Assembly (NCBI GenBank): GCA_002382495.1 | Contig: DFXW01000024.1 | Location: forward strand, 1-46,980 | Direction: 5' to 3' | DNA length: 46,980 nucleotides | DNA from: Flavobacterium sp. UBA4098 | GTDB lineage: Bacteria > Bacteroidota > Bacteroidia > Flavobacteriales > Flavobacteriaceae | Shown here: positions 32,684 to 41,824 of the stretch, piece after piece | Layout: the number at the start of each line of letters is the position of its first letter | Position numbering within the stretch: position 1 is the first letter of the stretch | The notes under the pieces: generated by a model | Seen by the model: the letters and a program-made list of their open reading frames with translations, nothing else | Told to the model about the DNA's origin: nothing | Database searches by the model: none | Made by a program: the position numbers and the translations under genes

Positions 32684-35554
32684 ATGAAAAACCTAAAAAA
32701 CTACTCTTTACTTATACTATTTTTATTACTTAACTCTGTATTTTTTGGTCAAGTAAAAAGTATCGGGATTCCCGAGATTAGAAACTACAAAAGAACGGAT
32801 TACAAAGGAGGTACACAAAACTGGAACATAGACCAAGATTCTAACAACAATTTATATTTTGCCAATAATGATGGAATGTTCATGTTTGACGGAACCGTTT
32901 GGTCCAAATATGAACTTCCGAATAAATCTGTAGTAAGATCTATAAAAACCCATTCATCTGGAAAAGTATTTGTGGGAGGTTATAATGAATTTGGTTATTT
33001 CAAACCTAACAGCAATGGGAAGTTAGTCTATTTTTCATTATCTAGATTTCTAAAAGAGAAGAATAATAGTACGATTGATATTGTCTGGAAAATACATCAA
33101 CTCAAAAACGAAATAGTTTTTCAATCATTTAACGCAGCCTATATTTATAAAAACAATCGGATACAAATCCTAAAAGCACCTACTCGATTTCAATTCTCGT
33201 TTTTGGTTAAGAATACTTTGTATTTTCAAGATATTAATAAAGGAATTTTAAAATATAGAGATGGAAATTTAATTGCAATTCCAAACTCAACACAACTCAA
33301 TAATACAGAAGTATGGGGAATGTTTCCAATAGACAATAAAATAATTATAACCACACTAGATAAAGGACTCTTTATTTATCAAAACAACAAAATAACCCCT
33401 TGGGAAACTGACGCAAATTGGTTCATCAAAAAAAATAGCGGACTTGGTGGGGCATCTATGAAAAATAATTATATCGTATTGAATTCAGTTGTAGATGGGG
33501 TTATAATTTGCGATCGTAATGGAAAAATAATACAACATATCAATCGAAAAAAAGGCTTACAAAACAACACCTCTTTAACCTCATTCATAGATAAAAATGA
33601 CAACCTTTGGCTGGGCTTAGATAATGGTATATCATTTATTAATGAAAATTCACCTTTTACTTTTTTTGGATCGAGTTACAATTTAAGTACTGTTTATGCT
33701 ACAATTGTACACAAAGGCATTTTGTATGTAGCAACTAACCAAGGTGTGTTTTACCATAGATGGAGTAATCCGTTTAAAGAAGAGGATTTTCAATTGATTA
33801 GCGGAACGGAAGGTCAAGCTTGGAATTTGCAACTTATTAATGGCACACTGTTATGCGCCCACAATAGAGGAGCATTTATTTTAAGTGGAAACGCAATAGT
33901 AAAAACTCTAGACAATACTGGATACTGGAGTTTTAAAAGTGTACAGGGAAAACCTGATAAAATAATAGCATCCAATTATAATGGATTTTCCCTATTAGAA
34001 TTTACAAATGGAAATTTGGTTTTGAAAAATCAGATAGAAGGGTTTTCAAAATCAGTAGGTGAATTTGAAGTTTCCAATACTTGTGTTTGGGTAAAAAAAG
34101 ATGATGTTTTATATCAATTAAAATTTGATGCTAATTATTCGAGATTTTTAGCTGTAATTAAACACAAAAAACTATCCAAAATAGATAAAGGTATTACAAG
34201 TGTTCAACGTATTAAGAACGCTATTGTATTTCAACACAATAATCATTTTTATACCTACTCAGAAAAGAAAAATACATTTGAACCAAATGCGCTTCTGACA
34301 AAAATTTTTCATAAAATTCCTAAAACCAATACAATTGTTGAAGATAAAGCCGGAAATATTTGGTATGTAATTAAAGAAACTTTAGGGGTTTTAAAAAAGA
34401 ACAATAATGGGACATACACTAATACGAGTAACCCTTTTTTAAATTTTACACAGTATTTGGTATACAACAACTTGTCTATAAATACACTTGATTCTCATAA
34501 TATATTCATTGGACTAACTGACGGACTTGTTCATTATGATTCCGATCAGTTAAACAACATTAATACCAAACCAAAGGTGTTTATTCAAAATTTTACGACT
34601 CAAGAAGCCACAATTTACAACAGTTCAGAATCATCCCTTGAGAATAAAATTACAATACCCTACGAATCAAATTTTGTGAAATTTAGATTTTCATCACCTA
34701 CATTTGAAAATGTAGAAAATATAAAATATTCCTATAAATTAAATGGATTTGACGAGGAATGGAGTAACTGGTCGTCGGCAACAATTAAAGAATATACTAA
34801 CCTGAGAGAAGGGAAGTATACTATGAATGTTAAAGTGAAAAATAGTTTTGGAATTATTTCAGATACGGCTTCAATACCATTTACGATTTCCCCACCTTGG
34901 TACAGACATTTTATTGCTTATCTATTTTACCTTATTTTTATTGGAGCAACCATTCGTGTAATACGCGATAGAATTAAAATAAAGATTCGAAGAAATAAAT
35001 ATTATGAAACGATAGAGCAACGTCGATTATACTTAGAAAAAGAAGCCCGAATTCGTCAAGAACAATTTAATTTGGAAAAAGAAATTGAAAAATTAAAAAA
35101 TGACAAACTACAGCTCAATTTATTATCAAAAGATAAAGAATTGGTTACTAACTCACTTCAGGTTGTGAAAAAAAACAAAATTCTGAATGGTATTATTCAA
35201 CGATTGAAAGATATCGACACTTCTACTTTTGATGAAAACAATAAGTTTCAATTTGAAAAATTACGTAAAAGCATCCTTAAAGAAGTAAATTCAGATAAAA
35301 GCTGGAAGGATTTAGAAAAACATATAAAAAATGTACACTTTGAATTTTTAAAACGATTAAAAGAAAAACACCCAACAATTACTCCAAGAGAATTGGATTT
35401 GTCAACCTATTTATTAATGAATATGTCAACAAAAGAAATCTCTGAAATTATGAATATTTCAGGAGGTGGTGTAGAACTTGCTCGTTATCGTTTGAGAAAA
35501 AAATTGGACCTTGAAAAAAAGGAAAGTTTAACAGGGTATCTAATGCGAATTTAA
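32684..35554 (+). CDS. SusR-like membrane-bound regulator (propeller, Y_Y_Y, HTH)
   Basis: 956 residues. Signal peptide or anchor (1-23), a periplasmic sensor made of beta-propeller repeats (about 45-630; segments such as NLWLGLDNGISFI and NIWYVIKETLGVL), a Y_Y_Y domain (about 645-735), one membrane helix (742-762), a charged coiled coil (765-825) and a LuxR-like helix-turn-helix (897-956; ITPRELDLSTYLLMNMSTKE). No histidine kinase or receiver is present, so it is like SusR rather than a hybrid two-component system. It likely senses glucan fragments in the periplasm and activates susC. It is transcribed away from the PUL operon. Confidence 0.88.
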   Translation: MKNLKNYSLLILFLLLNSVFFGQVKSIGIPEIRNYKRTDYKGGTQNWNIDQDSNNNLYFANNDGMFMFDGTVWSKYELPNKSVVRSIKTHSSGKVFVGGYNEFGYFKPNSNGKLVYFSLSRFLKEKNNSTIDIVWKIHQLKNEIVFQSFNAAYIYKNNRIQILKAPTRFQFSFLVKNTLYFQDINKGILKYRDGNLIAIPNSTQLNNTEVWGMFPIDNKIIITTLDKGLFIYQNNKITPWETDANWFIKKNSGLGGASMKNNYIVLNSVVDGVIICDRNGKIIQHINRKKGLQNNTSLTSFIDKNDNLWLGLDNGISFINENSPFTFFGSSYNLSTVYATIVHKGILYVATNQGVFYHRWSNPFKEEDFQLISGTEGQAWNLQLINGTLLCAHNRGAFILSGNAIVKTLDNTGYWSFKSVQGKPDKIIASNYNGFSLLEFTNGNLVLKNQIEGFSKSVGEFEVSNTCVWVKKDDVLYQLKFDANYSRFLAVIKHKKLSKIDKGITSVQRIKNAIVFQHNNHFYTYSEKKNTFEPNALLTKIFHKIPKTNTIVEDKAGNIWYVIKETLGVLKKNNNGTYTNTSNPFLNFTQYLVYNNLSINTLDSHNIFIGLTDGLVHYDSDQLNNINTKPKVFIQNFTTQEATIYNSSESSLENKITIPYESNFVKFRFSSPTFENVENIKYSYKLNGFDEEWSNWSSATIKEYTNLREGKYTMNVKVKNSFGIISDTASIPFTISPPWYRHFIAYLFYLIFIGATIRVIRDRIKIKIRRNKYYETIEQRRLYLEKEARIRQEQFNLEKEIEKLKNDKLQLNLLSKDKELVTNSLQVVKKNKILNGIIQRLKDIDTSTFDENNKFQFEKLRKSILKEVNSDKSWKDLEKHIKNVHFEFLKRLKEKHPTITPRELDLSTYLLMNMSTKEISEIMNISGGGVELARYRLRKKLDLEKKESLTGYLMRI

Positions 35555-35574
35555 ATACACAAGTACCTCTATTT

Positions 35575-36858
35575 TTAAAATAGATCTAAAGTTCGCTCTA
35601 AAGCCATTCCTCTAGATCCTTTAATCAATAAGGTACTCTGATTGATTTTTTGTTCATTTATACAAGCTGCTAAATCTTCGTAAGTTGCATGGAAATGAAA
35701 ATTTTCAGCATTAAAGCGATTAGCAAAAAAATCAGTCCCAACAAAATGACAAACAATTTCGTTTTGATTTGACAAAGAATCCACTATGTTTTTGTGTTCT
35801 TCAAAACTTTCTTCGCCTAATTCAAACATATCGCCTAATATTGCTATTTTGTTAGAATTATCTAGCTGTTTGAAATTTTCAATTGCTACAGCCATACTAC
35901 TCGGGTTAGCATTGTAAGCATCTAAAATGATTTGATTTGTCCCTTTAGTTATCAATTGCGATCGATTATTCTCTGGGACATACCCTTCTAAAGCTGATTT
36001 TATTTGCTCGTACGGAATTTTGAAATAATCCCCTATAGTAATGGCGGCATTAAGATTATTAGCATTGTATAAGCCAATTAAATGTGATTTAATTTTCAAA
36101 TCCTGTAGTGTTATCGTCACAAATGGATTAGCAGTGACTTCTGATATAGTCACATTGGCTTCCAATTTATTAACTCCAAAGGTATAGTGATTAATAGCTC
36201 TCGTTTTTTCTACCTGAATAGCATCATCTAAATTCACAAAGGCTAGTTTACTATTGTCAGATAAAAAATGATACATTTCACTTTTCCCTTGAATTACTCC
36301 CTCAACACCTCCAAATCCTTCTAGGTGTGCTTTACCAAAATTAGTAATATAACCAAAATCGGGCTGAGCTAAATCACACAAAAACTCGATTTCTTTTTTA
36401 TGATTAGCCCCCATTTCTACTATCCCTATTTCAGTTTCAGTAGTAAACGAAAGTAACGTCAATGGAACTCCTATATGATTGTTTAAATTTCCAATAGTAG
36501 CTTTAGTTTTGTACTTTGAAGAAAGTACAGCATATATCAACTCTTTGGTGGTGGTTTTACCGTTACTTCCAGTTAACGCAATAATTGGCAGTTTCAAAAA
36601 ATTCCTATGGAACTTTGCTAACTCTTGAAGTGCTTGAAGACTATCCTCAACCAATATAGTTCTATGATCGATATAAAAATCCGAATTATCAATTACAACA
36701 TAGGCCGCCCCTTTTTCAAGTGCCTCTTTAGCAAATGTATTGGCATCAAAATTCTCTCCTTTTATAGCCACAAATAACGAATTGGCTTGAATTTTTCGGG
36801 TATCAATTGAAACCGATGTACATTTTAAAAATAACTCATGAATTTTTGCGATATCCAT
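35575..36858 (-). CDS. murF: UDP-N-acetylmuramoyl-tripeptide--D-alanyl-D-alanine ligase
   Basis: 427 residues, a typical MurF. It adds D-Ala-D-Ala to the peptidoglycan precursor in the cytoplasm using ATP. It has an N-terminal UDP-binding domain (SIDTRKIQANSLFVAIKG), the ATP loop ALTGSNGKTTTKEL (95-107; G97-T102), EMGANHKKEI, and the Mur C-terminal domain after NNRSQLI and DAYNANPSS. It follows gldJ on the same strand, past a weak hairpin, and converges with the SusR-like gene. Confidence 0.96.
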   Translation of the reverse strand: MDIAKIHELFLKCTSVSIDTRKIQANSLFVAIKGENFDANTFAKEALEKGAAYVVIDNSDFYIDHRTILVEDSLQALQELAKFHRNFLKLPIIALTGSNGKTTTKELIYAVLSSKYKTKATIGNLNNHIGVPLTLLSFTTETEIGIVEMGANHKKEIEFLCDLAQPDFGYITNFGKAHLEGFGGVEGVIQGKSEMYHFLSDNSKLAFVNLDDAIQVEKTRAINHYTFGVNKLEANVTISEVTANPFVTITLQDLKIKSHLIGLYNANNLNAAITIGDYFKIPYEQIKSALEGYVPENNRSQLITKGTNQIILDAYNANPSSMAVAIENFKQLDNSNKIAILGDMFELGEESFEEHKNIVDSLSNQNEIVCHFVGTDFFANRFNAENFHFHATYEDLAACINEQKINQSTLLIKGSRGMALERTLDLF

Positions 36859-36878
36859 AACTTGAAAATTTTATAAAC

Positions 36879-36903
36879 AAAAAGCCCTAAAAAGGGCTTT
36901 TAA
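36879..36903 (-). terminator. Short hairpin between gldJ and murF
   Basis: AAAGCCCT-AAAA-AGGGCTTT; on the minus strand it leads into TTTGTTTATAAAATTTT. It probably gives partial termination, as murF starts only 21 bases beyond. Confidence 0.6.
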
Positions 36904-36920
36904 TTGGAATGGTATAAAAA

Positions 36921-38606
36921 CTAATTTCTAGGTCTTTTCTTATTTTGTGATTTGGAACCCACTTTTGACATAGCACATCTAAAACCAATGTAATCTGTTG
37001 CCATATCTTCAGGAAAATATCTTCTTTGCGCTGGATCCAACCAATAGGCTCTATCTCTCCATGATCCGCCTTTGTAAACTCTCGCTTTGTCATCAATTAA
37101 TGTAGTTCTTTTGTTTGACACGTCATAACCAGAAGGCATTCCTAAACTATCCCTTTTTAAAGTATGCTTAGGAGAATTGTACATGTTTTTTTGAACTTTA
37201 GTAGATTCTGAAGATCCAAACTTATATTCTTTACTTGATTGTTGATCACCATCTCTATAATTCAAGTTGTCACTTTTATCAAAATTTTGCCTTAAATAAG
37301 TCTCATTTTTATCAACTGGAACTTGAGCTATTTGGCCTGGAAAAGTTCTAGCTATGACTTTACCATTACTTAGAGTATCATACTTCATGGTTTCTTTAGT
37401 AACAATTTCAGCCTTACCGTCTTTACCAATTTTATTTTTAGTGTATTGATTTCCTCTAAAATAATTAAAATCATTGAATTCGTTGTCAATAATAGGTCTG
37501 TATACATCGGCAACCCATTCTGCTACGTTTCCTGCCATATCATATAAACCAAAATCATTAGCTGGATATTTTTTGACTTCGTTAGTTATATCAGCACCAT
37601 CATCAGACCATCCAGCAATACCTCCGTAATCTCCATTACCTTGTTTAAAATTAGCCAACTGGTCTCCAACAGTTTTGCGTTTTCCTGAACGGGTATTTTG
37701 TCCAGACCAAGGATATTTCTTTTGACCTTTATATACGTTATACTCTCGTTGTCCTATATCTGCAGCTGCTGCATACTCCCACTCCGATTCTGTAGGCAAT
37801 CTATATTCTGGCAATAATAAACCTGAAGAACGTTGCACATAAATATTTTTAGGCTGGATTACTTTTCCATCTTTACCTGTTTTAGTTCCTTTTGCTGCAG
37901 AACCTTTTCTTCCTTTCAATACGATTTTTTCATCACCTCCATATGTAGAAGAAGGAGAATTAAAATAGGTCTCAGTATTAAATGAATTTTCAGCAGATAC
38001 ATCTTGCGTTTTTGCATCTTTTTTCAAGAAACCGTTTTTTTCTAGGAGTGCTTCATTAACACGATCTGTTCGCCATTTACTAAATTCATTGGCTTGTATC
38101 CAATTTACTCCAACTACAGGATAACTTGCATAAGCAGGATGTCTTAAATAATTATTAGTCATGTTTTCACTATATCCTAATCGATTTCTCCATACCAAAG
38201 TATCAGGCAAAGCACCTTCATATATTTGCTTATAATTTTCTTCTGTTGGTGGAAAAACATTTTTCAACCAATTTAAATATTCTAAATACATAAAATTAGT
38301 AACCTCTGTTTCATCCATATAAAAGGACTGAACATGTTGTTGTGTAGAAGAATTATTCCAATCGTGCATTACGTCATCTTGTACTTTACCCATTGTGTAG
38401 GTACCTCCCTCAACAAAAACAAGACCAGGACCTGCTTCTTGATCTCCTGTTTTTTGGAATCCGCCTTTCTTTTTATTTACATTCCAGCCTGTTGCTTGCG
38501 AAGCTCCTTTACCAGAACTAGATGATTTTTTACTACAACTCGAAACACTAAAAATTACTACTAAGGTAAGTGCTAATTGTAAAAATTTTATATTTTTCAC
38601 TTTCAT
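36921..38606 (-). CDS. gldJ: Gliding motility lipoprotein GldJ
   Basis: 561 residues, lipoprotein signal ending VSSC (C24) with a Lys/Ser-rich spacer. The rest is a formylglycine-generating enzyme-like (sulfatase-modifying) fold: FVEGGTYTMGK, YMDETEVTNFMYLEYLNWL, YPVVGVNWIQANEFSKWR, RLPTESEWEYAA, NDFGLYDMAGNVAEWVADVY and GGSWRDRAYWLDPAQRRY. This is the GldJ arrangement and length. GldJ is an outer-membrane lipoprotein needed for gliding and for stability of the type IX secretion machinery. In F. johnsoniae, gldJ also neighbours porU-porV; here only porV follows. Confidence 0.95.
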   Translation of the reverse strand: MKVKNIKFLQLALTLVVIFSVSSCSKKSSSSGKGASQATGWNVNKKKGGFQKTGDQEAGPGLVFVEGGTYTMGKVQDDVMHDWNNSSTQQHVQSFYMDETEVTNFMYLEYLNWLKNVFPPTEENYKQIYEGALPDTLVWRNRLGYSENMTNNYLRHPAYASYPVVGVNWIQANEFSKWRTDRVNEALLEKNGFLKKDAKTQDVSAENSFNTETYFNSPSSTYGGDEKIVLKGRKGSAAKGTKTGKDGKVIQPKNIYVQRSSGLLLPEYRLPTESEWEYAAAADIGQREYNVYKGQKKYPWSGQNTRSGKRKTVGDQLANFKQGNGDYGGIAGWSDDGADITNEVKKYPANDFGLYDMAGNVAEWVADVYRPIIDNEFNDFNYFRGNQYTKNKIGKDGKAEIVTKETMKYDTLSNGKVIARTFPGQIAQVPVDKNETYLRQNFDKSDNLNYRDGDQQSSKEYKFGSSESTKVQKNMYNSPKHTLKRDSLGMPSGYDVSNKRTTLIDDKARVYKGGSWRDRAYWLDPAQRRYFPEDMATDYIGFRCAMSKVGSKSQNKKRPRN

Positions 38607-38710
38607 ATTTTTTTATAAAATAAAATTGTCATTTGGAAGCTACAAAAAACCAGTTTTGTAGAAATTAGTTCAAAAATAGCTTTTAAACGATAACTAAAGA
38701 CAACAGAACG

Positions 38711-38718
38711 CAAATTTA
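38711..38718 (-). promoter_or_regulatory. Putative -7 element of gldJ
   Basis: TAAATTTG on the minus strand, 105 bases before the gldJ ATG, matches TAnnTTTG. No TTG lies at the proper spacing. Confidence 0.4.
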
Positions 38719-38919
38719 TAATTTTTATTATTAATATTAAACTTTGAACTGGATTTTTACATCCAAAATCTGTATTAATGACATTATTTATAAACACAAT
38801 CCTTATATTTCGAATTAAATCACAATAAAAAATAATAATTAATGTTATACACTTAGAAACTAAAAAATTAATTCCGCACAAAAAGTCTTTTACATGTTTG
38901 GAATTAACTACCTTGTGTA

Positions 38920-38949
38920 TTGAAAATAATATAAAAAAAATTACTTTTG
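38920..38949 (+). promoter_or_regulatory. Bacteroidota promoter of porV
   Basis: TTG at 38920-38922, 19 bases, then TACTTTTG at 38942-38949. It lies over the TTG codon at 38947, which rules out that upstream start and sets the ATG at 38971. Confidence 0.75.
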
Positions 38950-38970
38950 TTTATCAAACATCATTTTAAA

Positions 38971-40140
38971 ATGAATAAATATATCTTTTTTATTTCCTGT
39001 ATTTTTACTTTTTCAATTAGCAATGCCCAACAAAGAGTAATTACTACAAGCACCCCGTTCTTGATGGTTGCTGCTGATGCAAGATCGGCAGGAATGGCAG
39101 ATATAGGTATTGCTACTTCATCTGATGTTTTTTCTCAACAATGGAATCCTGCAAAATTTGCATTCGCAACATCAGAACAAGGACTTTCAATAAGTTACAC
39201 CCCCTATTTAACTGATTTGGTGAATGATATCTCACTAGGACAAATTTCCTACTTCAACAAAATAAATGATAGAAGTGCATGGGCAACTAGCTTACGGTAT
39301 TTTGGCCTTGGAAATATTGAATTGCGTAATGACCCCTACGAACAAGCTAATGTAGTTTCTCCAAACGAACTAGCACTTGACGGTTCCTATTCCTTACAGA
39401 TAAGCAAAACATTTTCCATGGCGGTAGCTGGACGTTATATTCGTTCCAATTTAAATTTTCCAACGCAAAATAATGATGCCACATCAGCATCTTCGTTTGC
39501 TGTAGACGTAGCTGGATTTTATCAATCTGAAGAAAAAGTATATACTCATTTTAATGGAATCTGGAGAGCTGGATTTAATATTCAAAATTTAGGCCCAAAA
39601 ATAAATTATGACAACGTTGCTGATAAAAATACAGGCTATTTCTTACCTGCCAACTTAAAAATCGGAACGGGATTTGAATTTATTTTTGATGAAGACAATA
39701 AGTTTACAGCCAATTTAGAATTGAATAAATTATTAGTGCCTTCTCCCCAAAATGCTGATTTAAATGGAGATGGTACAACTACCACATTGGAGAACGAACA
39801 AACTAAAAATAATTACATAAAAACCGGATGGGTATCTGGAATTTTTAAATCTTTTGGCGATGCTCCAAATGGTTTTAGTGAAGAACTAAAAGAAATCACC
39901 TATGCAATTGGTACTGAATATGCATTTAAAGATTCATTTATGGTACGCGCAGGTTATTTTCATGAAAGTCCAGATAAAGGAGCTCGTAATTATTTCTCTA
40001 TGGGAGCAGGATTCAAGTACACCTCTACAAGAATTGATGTTTCCTATTTATTCTCGACTTCAAAAATAAAAAACCCACTAGAAAATACACTTCGCTTTTC
40101 ATTGACTTTTAACTTTGGAGACAATTACGGACTCAATTAA
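38971..40140 (+). CDS. porV: Type IX secretion system outer-membrane protein PorV
   Basis: 389 residues from the ATG at 38971. A signal peptide (1-22, ending SISNA) leads to ITTSTPFLMVAADARSAGMADIG, the PorV N-terminus, followed by ATSSDVFSQQWNPAKFAF and many amphipathic strands ending RFSLTFNFGDN. PorV (LptO) is a 14-stranded FadL-type barrel that shuttles T9SS cargo from the translocon to the PorU attachment complex. Its own promoter is strong. A terminator follows before cdd. Confidence 0.93.
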   Translation: MNKYIFFISCIFTFSISNAQQRVITTSTPFLMVAADARSAGMADIGIATSSDVFSQQWNPAKFAFATSEQGLSISYTPYLTDLVNDISLGQISYFNKINDRSAWATSLRYFGLGNIELRNDPYEQANVVSPNELALDGSYSLQISKTFSMAVAGRYIRSNLNFPTQNNDATSASSFAVDVAGFYQSEEKVYTHFNGIWRAGFNIQNLGPKINYDNVADKNTGYFLPANLKIGTGFEFIFDEDNKFTANLELNKLLVPSPQNADLNGDGTTTTLENEQTKNNYIKTGWVSGIFKSFGDAPNGFSEELKEITYAIGTEYAFKDSFMVRAGYFHESPDKGARNYFSMGAGFKYTSTRIDVSYLFSTSKIKNPLENTLRFSLTFNFGDNYGLN

Positions 40141-40164
40141 TCTATAGAATAAACTAAAAATCAC

Positions 40165-40198
40165 AATCCAAATTTCAAATGAAATTTGGATTTTTTTT
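40165..40198 (+). terminator. Rho-independent terminator after porV
   Basis: AATCCAAATTTC-AAAT-GAAATTTGGATT stem-loop followed by a T run. Confidence 0.88.
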
Positions 40199-40210
40199 CC
40201 CAAATAAAAA

Positions 40211-40693
40211 ATGAATAAAGTAACTATCACAACCGACTTTGATGTTTTTGAAACAATTCAAGAACTTCCAACAGACATTCAAAATTTAATGCATGAAGCA
40301 GTGGCGATTAGAAAAACTGCCTATGCTCCCTATTCACACTTTAAAGTTGGTGCAGCTATTCTATTAAACAACGGAGAAATTATTTTAGGATCTAATCAAG
40401 AAAATGCCGCCTACCCTTCAGGTCTTTGTGCTGAGAGAGTTGCTGTTTTTTATGCAGGAGCAAAATACCCCGAAGCCAAAATACTAAAAATGGCTATATC
40501 AGCTGCTTCCGACAATACTACAACAAGCGCACCAATTCCGCCATGTGGTGCTTGCCGACAATCAATAGCCGAATACGAAATAAAACAAAACACCCCCATT
40601 GAAATCTATTTTATGGGAGAAATTGGTTCCATTTACAAATCAGACTCCCTTAAAAACTTATTACCACTTCTTTTTGATAAAAAGTTCCTGTAA
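40211..40693 (+). CDS. cdd: Cytidine deaminase
   Basis: 160 residues, the homotetrameric-type cytidine deaminase, converting cytidine and deoxycytidine to uridine forms in pyrimidine salvage. The zinc site is complete: NAAYPSGLCAERVA (Cys and catalytic Glu) and PPCGACRQ (two Cys). YAPYSHFKVGAAIL is the substrate-binding start. The N-terminus is about 25 residues longer than minimal enzymes, common in Bacteroidota. It starts 12 bases after the porV terminator. Confidence 0.93.
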   Translation: MNKVTITTDFDVFETIQELPTDIQNLMHEAVAIRKTAYAPYSHFKVGAAILLNNGEIILGSNQENAAYPSGLCAERVAVFYAGAKYPEAKILKMAISAASDNTTTSAPIPPCGACRQSIAEYEIKQNTPIEIYFMGEIGSIYKSDSLKNLLPLLFDKKFL

Positions 40694-40741
40694 AATATTC
40701 AAAAAATAGCATATTAATTTTAGTGCTAAGTTGGAATGTCT

Positions 40742-40749
40742 TATTTTTG
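40742..40749 (+). promoter_or_regulatory. Putative -7 element of the pdhA operon
   Basis: TATTTTTG matches TAnnTTTG and lies 71 bases before the pdhA ATG. The -33 region has no clear TTG at 19 bases. Confidence 0.45.
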
Positions 40750-40819
40750 CACTTCGCAAATTTGTGTGAGGAAACTATTTTGCGTTATTAGGTACAATTG
40801 ATAACACAACATTATTCAA

Positions 40820-41818
40820 ATGAAAGAAGTTACAAAAGAAGTTTATTTAAAGTGGTACGAAGACATGCTGCTTTGGAGAAAGTTTGAAGACAAACTTGCA
40901 GCATTATACATTCAACAAAAAGTAAGAGGATTTCTCCACTTATACAATGGTCAAGAAGCCGTTTTAGCAGGTGCTTTACATGCTATGGACTTGACTAAAG
41001 ACAAAATGATTACTGCCTACAGAAATCACGTTCAACCTATTGGTATGGGAGTTGATCCTAGAGCAGTTATGGCCGAACTTTTAGGTAAAGTAACTGGTAC
41101 ATCAAAAGGAATGGGCGGATCCATGCACATTTTCTCAAAAGAACATCGTTTTTATGGAGGTCACGGAATTGTAGGAGGTCAAATTCCTGTTGGAGCTGGA
41201 CTAGCATTTGCTGATAAATATTTTGAGACTGGCGGTGTTACTATGACTTATTTTGGTGATGGTGCAGCACGTCAGGGATCATTACACGAAGCCTTTAACA
41301 TGGCAATGCTATGGAAATTACCAGTTGTATTTATTGTTGAAAACAATGGATATGCAATGGGAACTTCCGTGGAAAGAACTGCCAATCACACTGATATTTG
41401 GAAATTAGGTTTAGGTTACGAAATGCCTTGCGGACCTGTTGACGGAATGAATCCTGTGAAAGTGGCCGAAGCAATGACCGAAGCTATTGAAAGAGCGCGT
41501 CGTGGAGACGGACCTACTTTCCTTGAAATGAAAACTTACCGTTACAGAGGACATTCTATGTCTGATGCACAACTATACCGTTCAAAAGAAGAGATAGAAG
41601 AGTATAAAAAAATTGATCCAATTACTCAAGTATTAGACATAATTAAGGACAAGAAATATGCTACTGAAAAAGAGATTGATGCTATTGACCAACGAGTTAA
41701 AGATTTGGTTGACGAATGCGTAAAATTTGCAGAAGAATCTCCATATCCAGAAATTCAGCAATTATACGACGTAGTATACGAACAAGAAGACTATCCATTT
41801 TTACCTCATAAATTATAA
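40820..41818 (+). CDS. pdhA: Pyruvate dehydrogenase E1 component, alpha subunit
   Basis: 332 residues, the alpha chain of the alpha2-beta2 E1 type. It decarboxylates pyruvate with thiamine diphosphate and reduces the lipoyl group of E2. TPP motif GDGAARQGS (146-154) through NN (175-176); KGMGGSMHIF and the phosphorylation-loop equivalent YRYRGHSMSDAQLYR are as in the family. It lies 6 bases before the E2 gene and is cotranscribed. The E1-beta subunit is not in the window and is needed for activity, so it must be elsewhere. Confidence 0.95.
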   Translation: MKEVTKEVYLKWYEDMLLWRKFEDKLAALYIQQKVRGFLHLYNGQEAVLAGALHAMDLTKDKMITAYRNHVQPIGMGVDPRAVMAELLGKVTGTSKGMGGSMHIFSKEHRFYGGHGIVGGQIPVGAGLAFADKYFETGGVTMTYFGDGAARQGSLHEAFNMAMLWKLPVVFIVENNGYAMGTSVERTANHTDIWKLGLGYEMPCGPVDGMNPVKVAEAMTEAIERARRGDGPTFLEMKTYRYRGHSMSDAQLYRSKEEIEEYKKIDPITQVLDIIKDKKYATEKEIDAIDQRVKDLVDECVKFAEESPYPEIQQLYDVVYEQEDYPFLPHKL

Positions 41819-41824
41819 TTAGTT

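Larger units (their letters stand above)
17018..35554. other. Polysaccharide utilisation locus, probable beta-1,3/1,6-glucan
   Basis: Ten minus-strand genes (NrtR-like, GH3, two GH30, EEP, GH16, two binding lipoproteins, susD, susC) plus a divergent SusR-like regulator. GH16 enzymes of this type cut beta-1,3-glucans, GH30 clan members include beta-1,6-glucanases and GH3 removes terminal glucose, so a mixed beta-1,3/beta-1,6-glucan is the best fit. The assignment of substrate is inference from families. Confidence 0.75.
38607..38970. other. Gene-free interval between gldJ and porV
   Basis: 364 bases, AT-rich. It holds a candidate gldJ promoter and a strong porV promoter. No coding signal was found on either strand. 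The interval is where porU occurs in F. johnsoniae as I recall. Confidence 0.7.

Noticed and set aside
38603..38881. 92-codon minus-strand frame between gldJ and porV
   Set aside because: It overlaps the gldJ start, spans the candidate gldJ promoter, is extremely AT-rich and shows no domain or family pattern.
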